From Oceanospirillum linum (GTDB lineage Bacteria; Pseudomonadota; Gammaproteobacteria; Pseudomonadales; Halomonadaceae): DNA of 64,000 nucleotides. Made by a program: the position numbers and the translations under genes. The stretch spans positions 434,001 through 498,000 of the forward strand of contig NZ_MTSD02000001.1 of NCBI RefSeq assembly GCF_001995095.2, written 5' to 3'. The notes beneath the pieces were generated by a model, which worked only from the letters and a program-made list of their open reading frames with translations, was not told the DNA's origin and ran no database searches. Numbering within the stretch: position 1 is the first letter of the stretch; the number at the start of each line of letters is the position of its first letter. Shown here piece after piece: positions 19,303-27,679 of the stretch.

Positions 19303-19902
19303 CTATACGTCAATCCTGCACCACTCCAGCAAACGATTATTAGCAGGCATCCTATGATCGGCAACCAGTGCCAAGCCTGCTAACTCCGCCAGTTCCACGA
19401 CCGCCTCGAACTCCCGGATGCCACTTAAAGGGTCTCTGTCCCGCAAAAAGCGATCAAAAGCCTGATTGCTCTCACTGGTATAAGTCCCCTGATAATTGAA
19501 CGGGCCGTAAATACAGAGTTTGCCTCCCGCCTGCAACCGGGAGCCAATACCTTTAAAAAAAGCCTCAACCATAGCCCAGGACATGATATGCAGAGTATTG
19601 GCGGTAAAGATGCCATCCGGTTTTATCTCGGGCCATTGAGCCTGAGTCACATCAAGCTCAATGGGTGGCAGAAGGTTGTCACCTGAATATTCATCGCACC
19701 AGAGCTTCACGCCCGGCAGATTGATCAATTGATCAGAAGGCTGCCATTGCAGATGAGGCAGGTGCTCCGCCATATATACCGCATGCTGGCCCGTGCCACT
19801 GCCCACCTCCAGAACCTGCGAAACATCACTGAAAGTGCGCTTTAAGACCTGAAGGATAGGAGCCTTATTATTTTCGCAGGCCTGTGAAAAGGGTTTATTC
19901 AT
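19303..19902 (-). CDS. DUF938 SAM-dependent methyltransferase-like protein
   Basis: A 199-residue protein of the DUF938 family. The class I methyltransferase glycine motif is VLEVGSGTGQHAVYMAEHL at about residues 35-53; GGKLCIYGPFNYQGTYTSES marks a later strand and a family-specific loop. The length matches the family. The substrate is unknown. The gene is preceded on the same strand by an enoyl-CoA hydratase-family gene about 50 bases away. Confidence 0.8.
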   Translation of the reverse strand: MNKPFSQACENNKAPILQVLKRTFSDVSQVLEVGSGTGQHAVYMAEHLPHLQWQPSDQLINLPGVKLWCDEYSGDNLLPPIELDVTQAQWPEIKPDGIFTANTLHIMSWAMVEAFFKGIGSRLQAGGKLCIYGPFNYQGTYTSESNQAFDRFLRDRDPLSGIREFEAVVELAELAGLALVADHRMPANNRLLEWCRIDV

Positions 19903-19954
19903 GGCTATTCCTGTCTTAAAAGCGGTGAAGACGTTTGAAGATTACAAGCCGGTA

Positions 19955-20740
19955 TTAGCGACCTGAAAACTGGGCTGGACGTTTGGCGATAAAGGCCTGA
20001 ACGCCTTCCCGCCCATCCTGTGTTTTGCTTAATGCGGCAATGGATTGAGACTCCAGCTCCATTTGGCTTTCTAAAGTTGCCGTATGGGCGCTGCCCACCA
20101 GTTGTTTTACTTTGGCGTAAGCCTGAGTCGGCCCTGCTGCAAGCATCTTAGCCAGTTCCTGAACCGTTGCCTCCAACTTATCAGCCGGTACAACACGATT
20201 GACCAGTCCCCAGTCCAGAGCTGTTTCAGCATCAAGCACACGGTTCGTCATAAAAAATTCTTTCGCCCGGCGCGGCCCTATCTGCTGAGTCAGATAATAG
20301 GATGTACTGCCATCAGGAGAGAAGCCAATTTGCGTATAAGCGCTGGTAAAACGAGCGGTATCTGCCGCAATAACCAGATCACAACAGGCCATTAAACCCA
20401 GGCCCGCACCTGCGGTCATCCCGTTAATGGCTCCAATAACAGGCAACGGTAAACGTGAAAGCCGGGCAATAGCGCTATGAAAATACGTTGTCATATCCAT
20501 AAGCAAGCGATCAACTGAATCAGGATCATCAGCAAAAGCCCCTACATCACCACCGGCAGAAAAAGCTTTATCACCACTACCGGTGATCACTACAGCCCGA
20601 AGGGATGAATCACAGGCACACTGATTCGCCAGCTCACTCAGACGGCGCATAGCATCTTCATCCATCGCATTAAAAGCGTGAGGGCGGTTCAGGGTAATCC
20701 AGGCGATATTGTCGATACGTTCAAAAAGTACTGCGCTCAT
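19955..20740 (-). CDS. Enoyl-CoA hydratase/isomerase family protein (PaaG-like)
   Basis: A 261-residue crotonase-fold protein acting on an acyl-CoA. The oxyanion-hole segments KAFSAGGDVGAF and NGMTAGAGLGLMACCDL are present. The position of the first catalytic Glu of true hydratases (GGGCEL-type motif) is Gly here, and the second Glu region reads YTQIGFSPDGS, closer to isomerases such as PaaG than to hydratases. Isomerase or hydrolase activity is therefore more likely than hydration. No paa genes are nearby, so the pathway is unknown. Confidence 0.78.
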   Translation of the reverse strand: MSAVLFERIDNIAWITLNRPHAFNAMDEDAMRRLSELANQCACDSSLRAVVITGSGDKAFSAGGDVGAFADDPDSVDRLLMDMTTYFHSAIARLSRLPLPVIGAINGMTAGAGLGLMACCDLVIAADTARFTSAYTQIGFSPDGSTSYYLTQQIGPRRAKEFFMTNRVLDAETALDWGLVNRVVPADKLEATVQELAKMLAAGPTQAYAKVKQLVGSAHTATLESQMELESQSIAALSKTQDGREGVQAFIAKRPAQFSGR

Positions 20741-20839
20741 AGGGCTCTCCGGCCAGTTGATCTTGTTATGAATAAGGCATGTGTTACAAACAAGGTATTA
20801 GGACGGTGATTTTAAAACCGTGCTAAAACAGCACGAGAA

Positions 20840-21185
20840 TTTCACAGCTGGCAGGGCAAGTCAAAATTGACTTATCAGTCAAAAATCATAGGAACGACAA
20901 AGCGGATATTTGGCATCAGAAGGCAGGTGCGCAAAGCGATTTACACGACCAATGCGGTTGAGGCAGTGCATCGCCAGTTCCGAAAACTGACCAAGACTAA
21001 AGGCGGCTTCGCCAATGAAAACGCGTTACTCAGGCTGCTGTACGCAGGTATGTTGAAGGCATCAGAGCGCTGGACGCATCCCGTGCAAAACGGGAACCTG
21101 ACGTTGTCGCAGCTGAGCATCCACTTTGAAGGACGGATCGACGGCTACGTGGATCTGTAAGTAATGGGTGACACAGAACTATGAA
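20840..21185 (+). pseudogene. IS256-family transposase remnant
   Basis: Only the C-terminal ~80 residues of an IS256/mutator-type transposase survive: VRKAIYTTNAVEAVHRQFRKLTKT, then ENALLRLLYAGMLKASERWTHP and LTLSQLSIHFEGRIDGYVDL. The catalytic DDE residues lie in the missing upstream part. Upstream the homology fades by about 20840 next to the enoyl-CoA hydratase gene. Just after the stop, GGGTGACACAGAAC resembles the right inverted repeat of this IS family. The remnant marks past insertion at the left edge of an accessory region. Confidence 0.75.
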
Positions 21186-21257
21186 CACCCTCGCCATCAC
21201 CGCCTCCTGCGTTTCAAAACCCGATCAGACCATAGTTCGGGAGGTTTTTCTACAGCT

Positions 21258-21340
21258 TGAACGCCCGCCATAAACGGCGCGAGGAACGAGCGTCCGGCGA
21301 CCGAAGGGAGCAAATTTGATGGGCTTGCTAAGTTTATACA
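21258..21340 (-). other. Degenerate attC-like site after the 322-residue ORF
   Basis: On the minus strand this segment follows the 322-residue ORF directly. It has an attC-like layout: a palindromic GC-rich centre ending in TTTATGGCGGGCGTT, flanked by short repeats. The right core reads GTTCAAG rather than GTTRRRY, so it is diverged or damaged. It abuts a copy of the MITE-like end sequence at 21242-21257. Confidence 0.35.
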
Positions 21341-21343
21341 GGG

Positions 21344-22312
21344 CTAAATTGCCCAAGGAGCTTGCTTTATCTCCAATGCTGCATTGTTAAACCTTAACTT
21401 CCTATCTAAATTTTCAGTTAGAGTGCAAACAATATTTAGTGCCGTTTTATAATGCTCAATAGCTTTATCTAAGTGCATGAACTGCTCTGCATATCTAAGC
21501 TTAATAGCATCTTTCTCGCTAGGTAGAGATTTAAGGCTCTCAACATCAAGGTCTGCGCAAAACTGTTTTGATTCTTCGTAGAGAGACAAAAGATTATGGC
21601 CGAATATTTTTTTACCAATCTTTTGTTTTATTAATACTTTAAATGACTTTTCCACTGCTAAGTGAAGCTCCCAACACCCTATTGATACTCTATCTGTGTT
21701 GAAAGATATGATGTCATCAATAGCTTTCTCAAAGTGTGCCCATATCCCGTTTTTCATACTCAGAGTTTCAGGCTCTAACCCACTCACACTCATTAGGTTT
21801 AAGTGTATTTTTCGAGTCTTTGAAGCCACTTCTAAAACCTCATTCTCAAGAACCCTTAATCTTTCACTTACAAGAGCTTCAAGCCTTACTTTGTCATCGA
21901 TGAAGTCTGTATACGATTCAGTTTCCTCAATACTATCTGGAAATTTAAGCCAGCAAGTTCCTTTTTCAGTTAGCGATGATGTTGTGAGAGGTATTTTTAT
22001 TTTAATAGGCTGAGCATATGACGTTACAATCCCATATGTATCAGACTGATGTGGCGGTTTAGCAAGCTCACCATAAGTTTCGTAATACCATTGCATGAAT
22101 AATGGAACAATGTCTCTTGAAAAAGCATCATGCTCTAAAATATTTTCTGAATCACCCAACGAACTACCTTTTATGCAATTTTCTACGAAGAACACAGCAG
22201 CTTTCATGAATCGCTCATGGATTGGAAAGTTATGTTCAGTAAAAACCTCATCGATTTGAGGCATTATCTGATCAATGAATTTTTTTAGCTCTGGATTCAA
22301 CTGCATATACAC
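21344..22312 (-). CDS. Unknown 322-residue protein, possible HEPN-like C-terminal region
   Basis: Not recognised with confidence. GAGG is well spaced from the GTG at 22312; ATG at 22306 is an alternative. The C-terminal third (GCWELHLAVEKSFKVLIKQK...GHNLLSLYEESKQF) is reminiscent of HEPN all-helical domains, which carry a conserved HxL near a hinge, but a clear RNase Rx4-6H motif is not evident. The AT-richer composition differs from flanking core genes. It sits on the minus strand between an attC site and a degenerate attC-like segment, so it may be a gene cassette. Confidence 0.6.
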   Translation of the reverse strand: MYMQLNPELKKFIDQIMPQIDEVFTEHNFPIHERFMKAAVFFVENCIKGSSLGDSENILEHDAFSRDIVPLFMQWYYETYGELAKPPHQSDTYGIVTSYAQPIKIKIPLTTSSLTEKGTCWLKFPDSIEETESYTDFIDDKVRLEALVSERLRVLENEVLEVASKTRKIHLNLMSVSGLEPETLSMKNGIWAHFEKAIDDIISFNTDRVSIGCWELHLAVEKSFKVLIKQKIGKKIFGHNLLSLYEESKQFCADLDVESLKSLPSEKDAIKLRYAEQFMHLDKAIEHYKTALNIVCTLTENLDRKLRFNNAALEIKQAPWAI

Positions 22313-22335
22313 CCAACCCTCATGGAAACTTAACG

Positions 22336-22499
22336 AGGCTGTAGAAAAACCTCAGCCTCAAAAATTGATCATTTTTTGTACTAAAAATAACGCTTCTACG
22401 TGAATTCTGGGGCAGTTTTCATCGCCAAATACTCTTAAATCAACGTAAGCGCGCGATAAATTCTCAATAACCAGAACCCGTTAGGTTTTTCTACAGCCT
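22336..22499. mobile_element. MITE-like element with 17-bp terminal inverted repeats
   Basis: AGGCTGTAGAAAAACCT at 22336-22352 is perfectly repeated in inverted orientation at 22483-22499, bounding 164 bases with no coding capacity. The size and ends fit a miniature inverted-repeat transposable element. A 16-base match to the same end lies at 21242-21257. No clear target duplication is visible. The right end overlaps the attC core at 22496. Confidence 0.55.
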
Positions 22500-22620
22500 A
22501 ACACCGCGTTAAGTAGTGAGCCACCACCACCATACCTAAACCATTGTGCCGTAGACACTAAATTCAAAGCAAACCGAAAATGCCGAGCGTTGCGAATCTG
22601 CCTTAAACGCTTTGTTAGGT
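22496..22620 (-). other. Integron attC recombination site
   Basis: Read on the minus strand, the site starts ACCTAACAAAGCGTTTAAG and ends CTTAACGCGGTGTTAGGC, 125 bases apart. The outer cores match RYYYAAC/GTTRRRY exactly, and the inner arms GCGTTTAAG and CTTAACGC pair with one extra base, as the extrahelical base of attC sites. The stop codon of the 60-residue cassette ORF lies inside the site, the usual cassette arrangement. Confidence 0.8.
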
Positions 22621-22797
22621 GTTTTTCAGCGCATATGCTTTGAGGTGTACTTCTGCGGCAGACTCAGGGTCTAAACCTCGTAGTTGGGTAGTTCGAGTGC
22701 TACCATCCGGTAAAGTAACATCCAAGGTATCACCTGTAATGGTGTAGTAAGCAGTTATTACTTTGCCATTACTTTCAATACTGATTTCTTCATGCAT
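22615..22797 (-). CDS. Small cassette protein, unknown (60 residues)
   Basis: A 60-residue protein, mostly beta-strand-like (EISIESNGKVITAYYTITGDTLDVTLPDG), with no recognised family. Its stop codon falls within the attC site, which supports it as a true integron cassette gene. It follows the 133-residue membrane protein by nine bases on the same strand, so both are probably translated from one cassette transcript. Confidence 0.65.
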   Translation of the reverse strand: MHEEISIESNGKVITAYYTITGDTLDVTLPDGSTRTTQLRGLDPESAAEVHLKAYALKNT

Positions 22798-22806
22798 ATC
22801 TGTCCC

Positions 22807-23208
22807 TTACTTATTGCCTTTGCCTAAATCTTGTTTGAGTTTCTCTATATTGAGTTTGAGTAATTCGTCTTGAAGTGGCTGCACCACAAGATGCCATGTC
22901 CTAAAACCATACCAAATCATTAGAAGCCCTACACCAGCAAAAAAACCTAAACTTGACAAGAATATCGTTTTATTTTTTTTTGCGATTTTTAGCTTATTAT
23001 CTAAAACTTGAAAGCGAGCTTCTTCTGAAACAGAGCGGGCAGGATCTGCAGCTAAAGTGGTGTATTCAACAGCAATATCAAACGCTAGAGTGTTAGTGCT
23101 ATGGTTTACATAAACTAACGAACTAATGCTAAATATAAGCAGTAGAAGACCAAATAATGCGTAAAATTTGTAAATATTATCCGTCGGTAAAGGAACCCTA
23201 CTTTCCAT
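22807..23208 (-). CDS. Small membrane protein in cassette, unknown (133 residues)
   Basis: A 133-residue protein with two predicted transmembrane helices, near residues 15-33 (YALFGLLLLIFSISSLVYV) and 83-100 (FLSSLGFFAGVGLLMIWYG). A charged loop between them may be periplasmic. No family is recognised. It lies just inside the cassette boundary at 23235-23241 and precedes the 60-residue gene. Confidence 0.65.
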   Translation of the reverse strand: MESRVPLPTDNIYKFYALFGLLLLIFSISSLVYVNHSTNTLAFDIAVEYTTLAADPARSVSEEARFQVLDNKLKIAKKNKTIFLSSLGFFAGVGLLMIWYGFRTWHLVVQPLQDELLKLNIEKLKQDLGKGNK

Positions 23209-23234
23209 TAATATGACCTCGAAACTTCAATAAC

Positions 23235-23241
23235 ACCTAAC
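23235..23241 (-). other. Cassette boundary core site (GTTAGGT)
   Basis: On the minus strand GTTAGGT matches the integron crossover consensus GTTRRRY and lies 27 bases before the start of the two-gene cassette. With the attC at 22496-22620 it defines a cassette of about 740 bases. No integrase gene and no paired attC half is visible beyond it. Confidence 0.5.
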
Positions 23242-23607
23242 ATTTTAATCATAGGCATGCTTATTTCGCCAGTTTCAATATACCGCCAAAAATTGAGGAA
23301 AGATTTTGATTAGAAAGGAAAAATCCGTTTTCTGATCTGACTGCTTCCCTGCTAAACGCGCATGCGTATATACGCCAATAACCGTGCGCCTGTGCTCTTA
23401 AAAGCAATGGGCAGGCACGGTTTCCATAATGTATTGAATTTGCAGCTTATCTGATCGGCTTAATTAGGTAAACTGCGCATTAAGTCAAACAAAGTAGGTA
23501 TGACTCACCTAGATATAACGTAACACCAAAAGAATTAAGATGTAGAAAACCTGCGGTAGCTGCCTAGTTCCTAGTCTCTGATCAAAAGATCAAAGAGGCT
23601 GAAAAAA
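23242..23607. other. Gene-free stretch with one hairpin
   Basis: No convincing coding sequence is seen. An imperfect hairpin at about 23381-23422 (AACCGTGCGCCTG pairing with CAGGCACGGTT, one bulged base) is the only structured element. It has no T-tract for a standard terminator. The stretch joins the cassette boundary to the chemoreceptor terminator. Confidence 0.4.
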
Positions 23608-23631
23608 AGGGCTGAAGAATATTCAGCCCTG
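23602..23631 (-). terminator. Rho-independent terminator of the chemoreceptor gene
   Basis: A nine-base-pair stem (AGGGCTGAA/TTCAGCCCT) follows the chemoreceptor stop on the minus strand and is followed there by a run of seven T residues. Confidence 0.75.
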
Positions 23632-23645
23632 TTGATGACGTTAGA

Positions 23646-25616
23646 TTAACACTGAAAACGTTGGCTCTTATCATGCAGTTGTTGCATAAGCCGGTTAATG
23701 CTTACGCTCGCCTCGCTGGAGTTATCAGCTAACGATGCAGTAACTGCCGCGTCATCAGACAGCCGCTCCAGGGCAATATGTACTTTATTAACCGCATCAT
23801 GTTGATGATGAGTCTGATCTGCCATCTGTCTATTTTTACTAAAAATAGCCTTCATTTCATCAGAGAGTGTAGTAAGCTCCTTCTGCGTCTCATCAAGGCT
23901 TTGCATCCCTTTTTCACTGCTGTCAGAACTATATTTCAGTTGATTTGCCATACCCTCACTTGAATGTTTCAGGTTTTCCAGCATCTCATGGATTTCTGTC
24001 GTGGAAGACTGGGTTCGGCTGGCTAATTGGCGAACTTCATCGGCCACAACAGCAAAGCCACGACCATGCTCACCGGCCCTGGCAGCTTCAATCGCTGCAT
24101 TTAACGCCAGTAAATTAGTCTGGTCTGAGATATCACGAATAACCTCAAGAACCTGCATAATATTTTCACTATGGGATAACAGCTTATCTAGCTCCCCCAA
24201 GCTTTGGGTCATATCTTTTGTCAGATTGCTAATCGCTTCATGGCTCTGCCCTAGCTGAGTTAAGGCTCTCGCTAGTACTGTGCCACCTTTATCTGAAAGC
24301 CCCGCCGCTTCCTCCGCCTGATCGGCAATAGTCGAGACCTGTTCAGCTAACTGATCCATATGGTTCGAGATACCATTAATAGCCTGCTGCTGTTGAAAGG
24401 ATGCCTCTTGAGTCTGGGAGGCTGCCTGTTGAACATTAGAACCAATGGCCTCTGCTTCTTTGGCTGAATGCTGTACATCTAAAATAGTGTCCCGTAGACG
24501 ATCAAACAGCTTATTGAGCTGTAGGCATAATTCACCCACTTCCGCTTTATCCACTGTAGAGAACTGAGCCTTTAAATTCATCTCATCGGTCACACTGCGT
24601 AACTGCTGACGCAAGCGAGTGATTGGCCTTATCAAAATACCCGCCAGTGGGTATAAAACAGCCAAACTGGCTAAAAGTAAAAGCCCGGCAACCATCAGAG
24701 TATAGCGTTGATTCCCTTGGATCTGAGCCATAATTTCTACCACAGGAACCTCAGCTACTAAATAACGTTGTAAGGCAGAAATATAGATAGCACCAATAAA
24801 AACCGGGGCTCCTGCACGCTCAACCCGATAGATACGGGAAGTATCGGCAGAGACACCCTGCCATTGCGTATTGACTAAAGGGGCAAAATCTGGGGATTGA
24901 CTAAGATTTTGTTTACCTGCGATAGAGGAGTCTGGATGGATATTAATTAAACCGTCTTTATCTGACAGCATCACAATGCCGGATTCACCAATACGATAAT
25001 TTTGTATCATATTTGCCATCTGACTCATATTAAGCGCGGCCCCAGCGACAACTATCGGCTCACCATTAGCACTGGTCATATCGCTACTGTAGTTCACGAA
25101 CATCATCATCTTGCCGCCACTGAGTTCGTTCGTATCCAAATTCAGCTCATACTCCTGACCCGATTTAATATAACGGTAATACCAAGCATTATCAGGGTTG
25201 CTGGTCGACATTTTTTGCACACTCAATTTGCCAGTGTAGTGGTAATAATAAGCACCGGAAGGTGTATTAATCGCCATAAAGGCCACTTCAGCATCAAGAG
25301 ATTTAAACGTTTGGGCTAGGGCTTCTGTTATTTCAGGTAAACGGGATTCATCCGCACCATCGCGAACCCAGCGTTGAATAAAGGTGTTGTTCGAGAGTGA
25401 TTGCGATCCTGCAATGGCAGGACTTAAAGCCGCTTCAATACGGGCAGATATCCCCGTAATCGCAGAAGGTAGTTCCTCAAGCTCTAGGCGGTTCAGCCGG
25501 TCGTTGCTATTAAGACCTGATTGCAGGAATATAATCAGACATAAAACGATAGTTAGTACAATTGAAGAGGCCGCGAACAAACGTGCCCGCATTGATAATG
25601 CATTCCAAAAAGCCAT
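23646..25616 (-). CDS. Methyl-accepting chemotaxis protein with Cache sensor
   Basis: A 656-residue transmembrane chemoreceptor. A first membrane helix near residues 13-30 precedes a periplasmic double-Cache-type sensor ([34 protein letters not shown]). A second helix near 305-328 ([22 protein letters not shown]) is followed by HAMP. The signalling hairpin tip ([35 protein letters not shown]) is fully conserved and binds CheA/CheW. The C-terminus lacks an NWETF-type CheR tether. The ligand is unknown; sensors of this type commonly bind amino or organic acids. Confidence 0.9.
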   Translation of the reverse strand: MAFWNALSMRARLFAASSIVLTIVLCLIIFLQSGLNSNDRLNRLELEELPSAITGISARIEAALSPAIAGSQSLSNNTFIQRWVRDGADESRLPEITEALAQTFKSLDAEVAFMAINTPSGAYYYHYTGKLSVQKMSTSNPDNAWYYRYIKSGQEYELNLDTNELSGGKMMMFVNYSSDMTSANGEPIVVAGAALNMSQMANMIQNYRIGESGIVMLSDKDGLINIHPDSSIAGKQNLSQSPDFAPLVNTQWQGVSADTSRIYRVERAGAPVFIGAIYISALQRYLVAEVPVVEIMAQIQGNQRYTLMVAGLLLLASLAVLYPLAGILIRPITRLRQQLRSVTDEMNLKAQFSTVDKAEVGELCLQLNKLFDRLRDTILDVQHSAKEAEAIGSNVQQAASQTQEASFQQQQAINGISNHMDQLAEQVSTIADQAEEAAGLSDKGGTVLARALTQLGQSHEAISNLTKDMTQSLGELDKLLSHSENIMQVLEVIRDISDQTNLLALNAAIEAARAGEHGRGFAVVADEVRQLASRTQSSTTEIHEMLENLKHSSEGMANQLKYSSDSSEKGMQSLDETQKELTTLSDEMKAIFSKNRQMADQTHHQHDAVNKVHIALERLSDDAAVTASLADNSSEASVSINRLMQQLHDKSQRFQC

Positions 25617-25715
25617 GATGCTATCTCCAAACAGCGTATTTCATCAATCCGTGAATGATGATCATGTTTAAAACTGCTATTCATTTATATTTATTATCAG
25701 GTGATATTCAACATC

Positions 25716-25746
25716 AAAAACTCGGCTATAAAAGCCGAGTTTTATT
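25716..25746 (-). terminator. Terminator of fumarase gene
   Basis: Stem AAAACTCGGCT/AGCCGAGTTTT with a five-base loop, 16 bases beyond the fumarase stop. It has A- and T-runs on both sides, so it could stop transcription in either direction. Confidence 0.75.
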
Positions 25747-25759
25747 TTTCACAATAAAA

Positions 25760-27277
25760 TTAAGCGCTGACGTTTTTCGCCGCGATAATCTCTTTCCACT
25801 TAGCAGGCCCGGTGGTGTGTACCGACTCACCCTTGGTATCAACAGCCACTGTAACCGGCATATCCGTCACTTCAAATTCATAAATGGCTTCCATCCCCAT
25901 TTCAGGGAAAGCCAATACCTTGGCGTTCGTAATCGCTTTCGATACCAGGTAAGCGGCGCCACCTACCGCCATCAGGTAAACCGCTTTGTTGTCCTTGATC
26001 GCTTCAATCGCAACAGGGCCACGCTCAGATTTACCGATCATTCCCAGAAGACCGGTGCTCTCGATAACCTGACGGGTGAACTTGTCCATACGGGTTGCCG
26101 TAGTAGGGCCAGCAGGGCCAACCACTTCATCACGTACCGGATCAACCGGGCCTACGTAGTAGATAAAGCGCCCTTTCAGATCCACCGGCAACTCTTCACC
26201 GGCATTCAGCATCTCAACCATTCTCTTGTGAGCTGCATCACGACCGGTCAGCATCTTACCATTCAGCAGAACCGTTTCCCCCGGCTTCCAACTTTGAACG
26301 TCTTCTGGTGTGACTTCATCCAGGTTCACACGGCGGGTGCTCTCACTGACTTCGAAAGTCACTTCCGGCCAATCATCCAGGTTCGGAGGTGTTTGCAATG
26401 CAGCACCGGAACCATCCAGCTCAAAATGTGCATGGCGTGTGGCCGCACAGTTAGGAATCATACATACCGGCAGAGAAGCCGCATGGGTTGGGTAGTCTTT
26501 GATCTTAACGTCCAGTACCGTGGTCAGGCCACCCAGGCCTTGAGCACCAATACCCAGCTCATTAACTGCATCCATAATTTCCAGACGCAACTCTTCAGCA
26601 CGATTCTGTGGGCCGCGCTCGCGCAATTCATGGATATCAATCGGGTCCATCAGAGATTCTTTCGCCATAACGGCTGCTTTCTCAGCAGTACCACCGATAC
26701 CCAGACCCAGCATACCTGGCGGACACCAGCCAGCACCCATGGTCGGTACGGTTTTCTTAACCCACTCAACAATAGAATCCGATGGGTTCAGCATCACCAT
26801 TTTAGATTTGTTTTCAGAGCCGCCACCTTTCGCTGCGACCTGAACATCAACGGTGTTGCCCGGTACGATTTCATAGTGAATAACCGCAGGGGTATTGTCT
26901 TTAGTGTTCTGACGCTTACCGGCAGGGTCCGCCAGAATAGAAGCGCGCAGTACGTTATCGGGGTGGGTATAAGCACGACGAACGCCTTCGTTAATCATGT
27001 CTTCAAGGCTCATATCGCCTTCCCACTGTACCTGCATACCTACTTTGACAAATACGGTAACAATACCAGTATCCTGACAGATAGGACGCTTACCTTCTGC
27101 ACACATACGTGAGTTGATCAGGATTTGTGCCATTGCATCTTTAGCTGCAGGGTTTTCCTCTCTCAGATAGGCTTCATGCACCGCCTGAATAAAGTCTACC
27201 GGATGGTAGTAGGAAATATATTGCAGGGCGTCCGCAACACTATCGATCATATCGTCTTGACGGATTACAGTCGTCAT
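25760..27277 (-). CDS. Class I fumarate hydratase (iron-sulfur)
   Basis: Interconverts fumarate and malate in the TCA cycle with an oxygen-sensitive [4Fe-4S] cluster. About 505 residues, the single-chain FumA/FumB type in which both domains are fused. Candidate cluster cysteines are in RPICQDTG and MIPNCAATRHAHF, with a third in WCPPGMLG. The C-terminal beta domain contains GPTTATRMDKF and GAAYLVSKAI. Start ATG at 27277 follows AGGAG by 11 bases. It complements the TCA block further along the window but lies in a separate unit with its own terminator. Confidence 0.9.
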   Translation of the reverse strand: MTTVIRQDDMIDSVADALQYISYYHPVDFIQAVHEAYLREENPAAKDAMAQILINSRMCAEGKRPICQDTGIVTVFVKVGMQVQWEGDMSLEDMINEGVRRAYTHPDNVLRASILADPAGKRQNTKDNTPAVIHYEIVPGNTVDVQVAAKGGGSENKSKMVMLNPSDSIVEWVKKTVPTMGAGWCPPGMLGLGIGGTAEKAAVMAKESLMDPIDIHELRERGPQNRAEELRLEIMDAVNELGIGAQGLGGLTTVLDVKIKDYPTHAASLPVCMIPNCAATRHAHFELDGSGAALQTPPNLDDWPEVTFEVSESTRRVNLDEVTPEDVQSWKPGETVLLNGKMLTGRDAAHKRMVEMLNAGEELPVDLKGRFIYYVGPVDPVRDEVVGPAGPTTATRMDKFTRQVIESTGLLGMIGKSERGPVAIEAIKDNKAVYLMAVGGAAYLVSKAITNAKVLAFPEMGMEAIYEFEVTDMPVTVAVDTKGESVHTTGPAKWKEIIAAKNVSA

Positions 27278-27310
27278 CTTCGGAGCATCTCCTATCACGG
27301 TGTGTGCTTG

Positions 27311-27331
27311 GCTCCGGCGAACCGGAGTCTC
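27311..27331 (-). promoter_or_regulatory. 5'-UTR hairpin before the fumarase gene
   Basis: CTCCGG-CGAA-CCGGAG forms a compact GC-rich hairpin (TTCG loop on the minus strand) about 35 bases before the fumarase start. Its position in the leader suggests an effect on mRNA stability or translation. A TATAAT sequence on the minus strand at 27453-27458 is a possible -10 element with no good -35. Confidence 0.35.
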
Positions 27332-27679
27332 GTTATTATTGAAGGCCTGCTACTAAGTCGTCTGCCCTAATTACAACACGCTCCGGCTGTAATAAAGAGC
27401 TATAAAATAAAGGAGGGCACAACGCTATCATCAGATCCTGTTAAGTCGCCGGATTATACACGATTTTCTGAAGCTAAGGCCCATCTGTCAGCTCAACTTT
27501 AGACAAAGGCACAAAAACCACTTAACAAAAAGTTACACAAAGAAACACCTAGACTACAGAAGAGTTCGGACTCTTAACCCACACTCATCAAAGATACAAC
27601 TTTAACCTTTGTTCAAAAAAGATCCCCCATAAAGCTTCCAGCCAAGCGTTATCTCACTATCCTTACTGTGGTTCCAAAA

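Noticed and set aside
25655-27112. Long 485-codon open frame opposite the fumarase gene
   Set aside because: It is antisense to a strongly conserved gene and its product has no recognisable domain; a by-product of codon use on the other strand.
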